Below, piece by piece: positions 35,464 through 39,508 of a stretch of 39,508 nucleotides of DNA. The stretch lies in the NCBI RefSeq assembly GCF_000717345.1, contig NZ_JNZA01000050.1:1-39508 (forward strand). The letters are read 5' to 3'. The stretch comes from Streptomyces lydicus. Lineage in GTDB: Bacteria > Actinomycetota > Actinomycetes > Streptomycetales > Streptomycetaceae. How positions within the stretch are numbered: the first letter of the stretch is position 1; each line of letters begins with the position of its first letter. Below the pieces are notes generated by a model, which worked only from the letters and a program-made list of their open reading frames with translations, was not told the origin of the DNA and did not search any database. Both the position numbers and the translations under genes were made by a program.

Positions 35464-37122
35464 ATGTCGTTTCCCCTGCTGACGGCGACGGCCGTGGTAC
35501 CGGCGGTCGGCGCGATCGCCACCGCCGCGCTGCCCGCCGCCAAGCGCACCGCCGCCAAATGGCTCGCGCTGCTCTTCTCGCTGATCACCTTCGCGCTGGC
35601 CCTGGTGGTCGCCTTCCGCTTCGACCCCGGCGCCGGCGCCCCGTTCCAACTCACCGAATCGCACGCCTGGATCCGGGACTTCGGGGTGCGCTACGAACTC
35701 GGCGTGGACGGCATCGCGGTCGCCCTGATCGCGCTCACCACCCTGCTGATCCCCTTCATTATCCTGGCGGGCTGGCACGACGCCGACCCCCTCGAAGAGG
35801 CGACCCCCAACCGCCGCTGGCGGCCCACCCAGGGCTTCTTCGCCCTGATCCTCGCCGTCGAGGCGATGGTGGTGCTCTCCTTCGAAGCCACCGACGTCTT
35901 CCTCTTCTACATCTTCTTCGAAGCCATGCTGATCCCGATGTACTTCCTCATCGGCGGCTTCGGGGACCGCGCGGGACGGGACGGCGAGGAGGAGGCCGCC
36001 GGCCGCCGCTCGTACGCCGCGGTGAAGTTCCTGCTCTACAACCTCGCCGGCGGCCTGATCATGCTCGCCGCGGTGATCGGGCTGTACGCGGTCACCGCCG
36101 ACCAGCTCGGCACCGGCACCTTCTCGCTGCAGCAGATCGTCGAGGCGCGCACCGCCGGCACGCTGAACATCGGCACCGGCACCGAACGGCTGCTCTTCCT
36201 CGGCTTCTTCTTCGCCTTCGCGGTGAAGGCGCCGCTGTGGCCGCTGCACACCTGGCTGCCCGGCGCCATGGGCGAGTCGACCTCACCGGTCGCCGTACTG
36301 ATCACCGCGGTCGTCGACAAGGTCGGCACCTTCGCGATGCTCCGCTTCTGCCTCCAGCTCTTCCCGGAGGCCAGCAGCTGGGCGACCCCCGTCATCCTCG
36401 TCCTCGCACTGATCAGCATCGTCTACGGCGCGCTGCTCGCGGTCGCCCAGCGGGACATCAAGCGGCTGATCGCCTACGCCTCGATCTCCCACTTCGGCTT
36501 CATCATCCTGGGCATCTTCGCCATGACGTCCCAGGGCCAGGGCGGCGCCACGCTCTACATGGTCAACCACGGCATCTCGACCGCCGCGCTGATGCTGGTG
36601 GCGGGCTTCCTGATCAGCCGCCGCGGCTCGCGGCTGATCGCGGACTACGGCGGCGTCCAGAAGGTCGCCCCGGTCCTCGCCGGCACGTTCCTCATCGGCG
36701 GTCTGGCCACCCTGTCGCTGCCCGGCCTGGCGCCGTTCGTCAGCGAATTCCTGGTCCTGGTCGGCACGTTCACCCGATACCCGGTGATCGGCATCATCGC
36801 CACCCTCGGCATCGTCCTCGCCGCGCTCTACGTCCTCGTCCTCTACCAGCGGACGATGACCGGCCCGGTGAAGGCCGAGGTGACGAACATGCCCGACCTC
36901 AGGGTGCGGGAGCTGGTCGTGGTGGCGCCGCTGATCGCGCTGCTGCTCTTCCTCGGGGTCTACCCCAAGCCGCTCACCGACCTCGTCAACCCGGCGGTCC
37001 AGCACACCCTGTCCGTCGTCGACAAGAAGGACCCCAAGCCCACTGTGCAGGTGAACGCCGTACCCGGTGAAGGCCGGCACGGCCACGCCGCGAACGATCA
37101 AGACGTGGAGGCCGCGAAGTGA
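35464..37122 (+). CDS. nuoM: NADH-quinone oxidoreductase subunit M, antiporter-like
   Basis: A 552-residue proton-pumping subunit. YIFFEAMLIPMYFLIGGFG carries the conserved helix-5 Glu, and FAVKAPLWPLHTWLPGAMGESTSPVAVLI the helix-7 Lys. The C-terminal 45 residues are polar. The ATG lies 3 bp after nuoL, with GAGGGG upstream, and the stop overlaps the nuoN GTG by 4 bp. Confidence 0.97.
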   Translation: MSFPLLTATAVVPAVGAIATAALPAAKRTAAKWLALLFSLITFALALVVAFRFDPGAGAPFQLTESHAWIRDFGVRYELGVDGIAVALIALTTLLIPFIILAGWHDADPLEEATPNRRWRPTQGFFALILAVEAMVVLSFEATDVFLFYIFFEAMLIPMYFLIGGFGDRAGRDGEEEAAGRRSYAAVKFLLYNLAGGLIMLAAVIGLYAVTADQLGTGTFSLQQIVEARTAGTLNIGTGTERLLFLGFFFAFAVKAPLWPLHTWLPGAMGESTSPVAVLITAVVDKVGTFAMLRFCLQLFPEASSWATPVILVLALISIVYGALLAVAQRDIKRLIAYASISHFGFIILGIFAMTSQGQGGATLYMVNHGISTAALMLVAGFLISRRGSRLIADYGGVQKVAPVLAGTFLIGGLATLSLPGLAPFVSEFLVLVGTFTRYPVIGIIATLGIVLAALYVLVLYQRTMTGPVKAEVTNMPDLRVRELVVVAPLIALLLFLGVYPKPLTDLVNPAVQHTLSVVDKKDPKPTVQVNAVPGEGRHGHAANDQDVEAAK

Positions 37123-38771
37123 GTTCCGTGGCAAGTGTCCACAGCCTGTGGACAGTGGCGGCCGGGGCGCCGGGCAAGATCCCCGGGCCGCACATCGAGT
37201 ACGCCCAGCTGTCACCGACGCTGATCGTCCTCGGCGCGGCCGTGATCGGCGTCCTGATCGAGGCGTTCGTGCCGCGCGCCGCCCGTTACTACTCCCAGCT
37301 GCTGCTGTCCCTGGTGGCGCTGGCCGCCGCGTTCGCCGCGGTGATCGGCCTGGCGGCCGGCGGCTTCGGCTCGTCCAAGGCACACATCGCCGCGATGGGC
37401 GCGATCGCCGTCGACGGGCCCGCGCTCTTCCTGCAGGGCACGATCCTGCTGGTCTCCCTGATCGCCGTCTTCACCTTCGCCGAGCGGCGGCTCGACCCGG
37501 CGGCGCACGGCAAGCGGGTGGACTCCTTCGCGGCCGAGGCCGCCGCCGTCCCCGGCGGAGCGGCCGAACAAGCCGCGGTGAAGGCCGGTTTCACCACCAC
37601 CGAGGTCTTCCCGATCCTGCTCTTCGCGGTCGGCGGCATGCTGGTCTTCCCCGCGGCCAACGACCTGCTGACGCTGTTCGTCGCCCTGGAGGTCTTCTCC
37701 CTCCCGCTGTACATCCTGTGCGCGCTCGCCCGCCGCCAGCGGCTGCTCTCGCAGGAGGCCGCGGTCAAGTACTTCCTCCTCGGCGCCTTCTCCTCCGCCT
37801 TCCTCCTGTTCGGCGTCGCCCTGCTGTACGGCTACGCGGGGACCGTGACGTACGCCGGGATCGCCGAGGTGGTCTCGGACGGCGCCAAGCAGATCGATCC
37901 GGCGCTGGCCGGCACGATGGGCAATGACGCGCTGCTGCTGATCGGCGGGGCGCTGGTGCTGATGGGGCTGCTGTTCAAGGTCGGCGCGGTCCCGTTCCAC
38001 ATGTGGACCCCGGACGTCTACCAAGGCGCACCCACCCCGGTCACCGGCTTCATGGCGGCGGCCACCAAGGTCGCCGCGTTCGGCGCGCTGCTGCGGCTGC
38101 TGTACGTCGTCCTGCCGGGCCTGCGCTGGGACTGGCGGCCGGTGTTGTGGGGCGTCGCGATCCTCACCATGCTGGGTGGCGCGGTCGTCGCCATCACCCA
38201 GACCGACATCAAGCGTCTGCTGGCCTACTCCTCCATCGCCCACGCCGGTTTCATCCTCGCCGGTGTGATCGCCACCAGCGAGGACGGCGTCTCCTCGGTG
38301 CTCTTCTACCTGGGCGCCTACTCCTTCGTGACGCTCGGCGCCTTCGCCGTCGTCACCCTGGTGCGGGACGCGGGCGGCGAGGCCACCCAGCTCTCCAAGT
38401 GGGCCGGACTCGGCAGGCGTTCGCCCTTGGTGGCCGCGGTCTTCGCGGTGTTCCTCCTGGCCTTCGCCGGCATCCCGCTGACCTCCGGTTTCGCCGGAAA
38501 GTTCGCGGTCTTCAAGGCGGCCGCGCAGAGCGGTGCGGGCTGGCTGGTCGTGGTCGGTGTCATCTCGTCCGCCATCGCCGCGTTCTTCTACATCCGCGTG
38601 ATCGTCCTGATGTTCTTCAACGAGCCCAAGGCGGACGGCCCGACCGTCGCGGTGCCCAGCCCGCTGACGACCACTGCCATCGCCATCGGTGTCACGGCCA
38701 CGCTCGTCCTCGGCCTGGCGCCGCAGTATTTCCTCGACCTCGCCGGCCAGGCCGGCGTCTTCGTGCGCTGA
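37119..38771 (+). CDS. nuoN: NADH-quinone oxidoreductase subunit N, antiporter-like
   Basis: A 550-residue subunit, the third antiporter-like pump. KVGAVPFHMWTPDVYQGAPTPVTGFMAAATK, TDIKRLLAYSSIAHAGFILAG and the C-terminal helices are typical. A loop of about 40 residues (AERRLDPAAHGKRVDSFAAEAAAVPGG is its first part, cited at 124-145) is longer than in E. coli. It is the last gene of the operon; a strong terminator follows 21 bp after the stop. Confidence 0.96.
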   Translation: MSSVASVHSLWTVAAGAPGKIPGPHIEYAQLSPTLIVLGAAVIGVLIEAFVPRAARYYSQLLLSLVALAAAFAAVIGLAAGGFGSSKAHIAAMGAIAVDGPALFLQGTILLVSLIAVFTFAERRLDPAAHGKRVDSFAAEAAAVPGGAAEQAAVKAGFTTTEVFPILLFAVGGMLVFPAANDLLTLFVALEVFSLPLYILCALARRQRLLSQEAAVKYFLLGAFSSAFLLFGVALLYGYAGTVTYAGIAEVVSDGAKQIDPALAGTMGNDALLLIGGALVLMGLLFKVGAVPFHMWTPDVYQGAPTPVTGFMAAATKVAAFGALLRLLYVVLPGLRWDWRPVLWGVAILTMLGGAVVAITQTDIKRLLAYSSIAHAGFILAGVIATSEDGVSSVLFYLGAYSFVTLGAFAVVTLVRDAGGEATQLSKWAGLGRRSPLVAAVFAVFLLAFAGIPLTSGFAGKFAVFKAAAQSGAGWLVVVGVISSAIAAFFYIRVIVLMFFNEPKADGPTVAVPSPLTTTAIAIGVTATLVLGLAPQYFLDLAGQAGVFVR

Positions 38772-38792
38772 GCACCCGCGGTGCGGCGCGGC

Positions 38793-38839
38793 AACGGCCG
38801 CCGCCCGGAGCCCTCGGGGGGTTCCGGACGGCGGCCGTT
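38793..38839 (+). terminator. nuo operon terminator
   Basis: AACGGCCGCCGCCCGGA (38793-38809) pairs with TCCGGACGGCGGCCGTT (38823-38839), about 16 bp with one mismatch and a 13-nt loop. It lies 21 bp after nuoN. Confidence 0.8.
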
Positions 38840-38873
38840 CGCTGTGCCCGGGCCGACGGGCGTCGCCGGCCCC

Positions 38874-38908
38874 CCGCCGGGCCCCGGCGTGCTGCCGGGG
38901 CCCGGCGG
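38874..38908 (-). terminator. Terminator of the lipoprotein gene
   Basis: CCGCCGGGCCCCGGC and GCCGGGGCCCGGCGG form a perfect 15-bp stem around a 5-nt loop, 10 bp after the minus-strand stop codon. There is no U-tract. Confidence 0.7.
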
Positions 38909-38918
38909 CGGCCGGCGG

Positions 38919-39404
38919 TCAGCTCTTGGGCATGCCGCTCGGCAGCTCAGGCATGTCGGGAATCTTCACGCTGCCGTCGCTCGACTTGGTGTACTTCTCG
39001 GTGGGCCCGTTCTTCCAGTCGACCGTGAGGGTCTTGCCGTCCGCACCGGGCTTGAGGGTGCCCATGGTGCGGGTGGTGTCCCCGTCCGTGCACTTGAGAG
39101 CGGCCATGGTCATCCCGGCCATCGACTGGACCTTGCCCAGGCAGGCCGACTTGTGACCGTTGCTGAACGCGACGGTGCCCTTGGTGATCACCAGGATCAG
39201 CGGGCTGCTGCTGGAGCCGCCCTTCCAGGCACCCTCCATCGCGTTGGGGCTCGCGGGCTTGTCGGCACCTCCCGGAGTCGACGGCGCGGCCTCCGGCGTC
39301 TTGCTCGGCTTGCTGTCGCTGCTGGTGTCGCCGCTGCTTCCGCAACCGCTGAGCAGCATGGCGGCGACGGCGGCCGCCCCGGCGAACTGTGCTGCCTTGC
39401 GCAC
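38919..39404 (-). CDS. Small secreted lipoprotein of unknown function
   Basis: A 161-residue lipoprotein. The signal peptide starts VRKAAQFAGAAAVAAM and ends in the lipobox LLSGC, with the lipidated Cys21. A Ser/Pro-rich linker follows (22-55). The mature domain starts near WKGGSSSSPLILVITKG and has two further cysteines (SACLG, LKCTDG) that could form a disulfide. It ends PDMPELPSGMPKS. No family is recognised; many Streptomyces proteins of this size are of unknown function. The GTG at 39404 follows GGAGGAGAC with a 4-nt gap. Confidence 0.85.
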   Translation of the reverse strand: MRKAAQFAGAAAVAAMLLSGCGSSGDTSSDSKPSKTPEAAPSTPGGADKPASPNAMEGAWKGGSSSSPLILVITKGTVAFSNGHKSACLGKVQSMAGMTMAALKCTDGDTTRTMGTLKPGADGKTLTVDWKNGPTEKYTKSSDGSVKIPDMPELPSGMPKS

Positions 39405-39438
39405 GTACGTCTCCTCCGTTGTGGGACAGGGAGACGTG

Positions 39439-39444
39439 AGGCTA
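39439..39444 (-). promoter_or_regulatory. Putative lipoprotein gene -10 element
   Basis: TAGCCT on the minus strand would start transcription near 39432 and give a leader of about 28 nt with the GGAGGAG ribosome binding site. No clear -35 was seen. The last 60 bp of the window hold nothing else I can support. Confidence 0.4.
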
Positions 39445-39508
39445 GCAAGCGCCCCCGCCCCCTCCACTCCCTCATCCGAATTGCGGCAGCGCCGGTACGC
39501 ACTTGGTG

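Noticed and set aside
33496..36249. A 917-codon open frame antisense to nuoL and nuoM
   Set aside because: The product is an Asp/Glu/Gly/His-rich low-complexity string with no domain, and the sense strand holds two intact nuo genes.

Overview
The window is very GC-rich actinobacterial chromosome. It has GTG and TTG starts, 4-bp start/stop overlaps, an HTH/DUF397 cassette, the futalosine route to menaquinone, and a 14-gene complex I operon. Together these point firmly to Streptomyces or a very close relative. No phage, insertion sequence, CRISPR array, tRNA or rRNA was seen.

Layout. At 1-1896 a long-chain acyl-CoA synthetase enters from the left edge. At 1991-6946 lies a block that looks accessory: an anti-sigma-type ATPase with a 69-residue partner, a divergent HTH/DUF5753 regulator with its DUF397 protein, and on the minus strand a large TPR membrane protein behind two small zinc-finger proteins. 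At 7383-7722 a CspA-type cold-shock gene sits behind a structured leader. From 7836 to 19261 respiratory-quinone genes are spread among other genes: mqnA, a secreted or anchored esterase (minus), a Ser/Thr kinase, mqnC, a shrunken amidohydrolase-like gene, menG (ubiE family), a zinc-ribbon polytopic membrane protein, a GNAT acetyltransferase (minus) and a geranylgeranyl-reductase-type flavoprotein that probably saturates the menaquinone tail. At 19400-21826 are an AhpD-like protein, a secreted RelA/SpoT-fold protein resembling the Streptomyces ATP nucleotide 3'-pyrophosphokinase, and a secreted NlpC/P60 cell-wall peptidase. From 22552 to 38771 nuoA to nuoN run without a break, preceded by a Rex-type operator. 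A small lipoprotein gene (minus) and strong terminators close the window.

How the genes fit together. MqnA and MqnC catalyse two steps of naphthoquinone-ring synthesis. MenG methylates demethylmenaquinone, and the flavoprotein probably reduces the isoprenoid tail. Complex I then uses the finished menaquinone as electron acceptor. The Rex-like site links nuo transcription to NADH/NAD+. mqnB, mqnD and mqnE are not in the window, so the pathway here is incomplete.

The points most worth a second look are the exported alarmone-synthetase-like enzyme, the metal-site-less amidohydrolase remnant beside mqnC, the attenuator-like cspA leader, the long leader of the NlpC/P60 gene, and the uncharacterised zinc-finger/TPR membrane operon.
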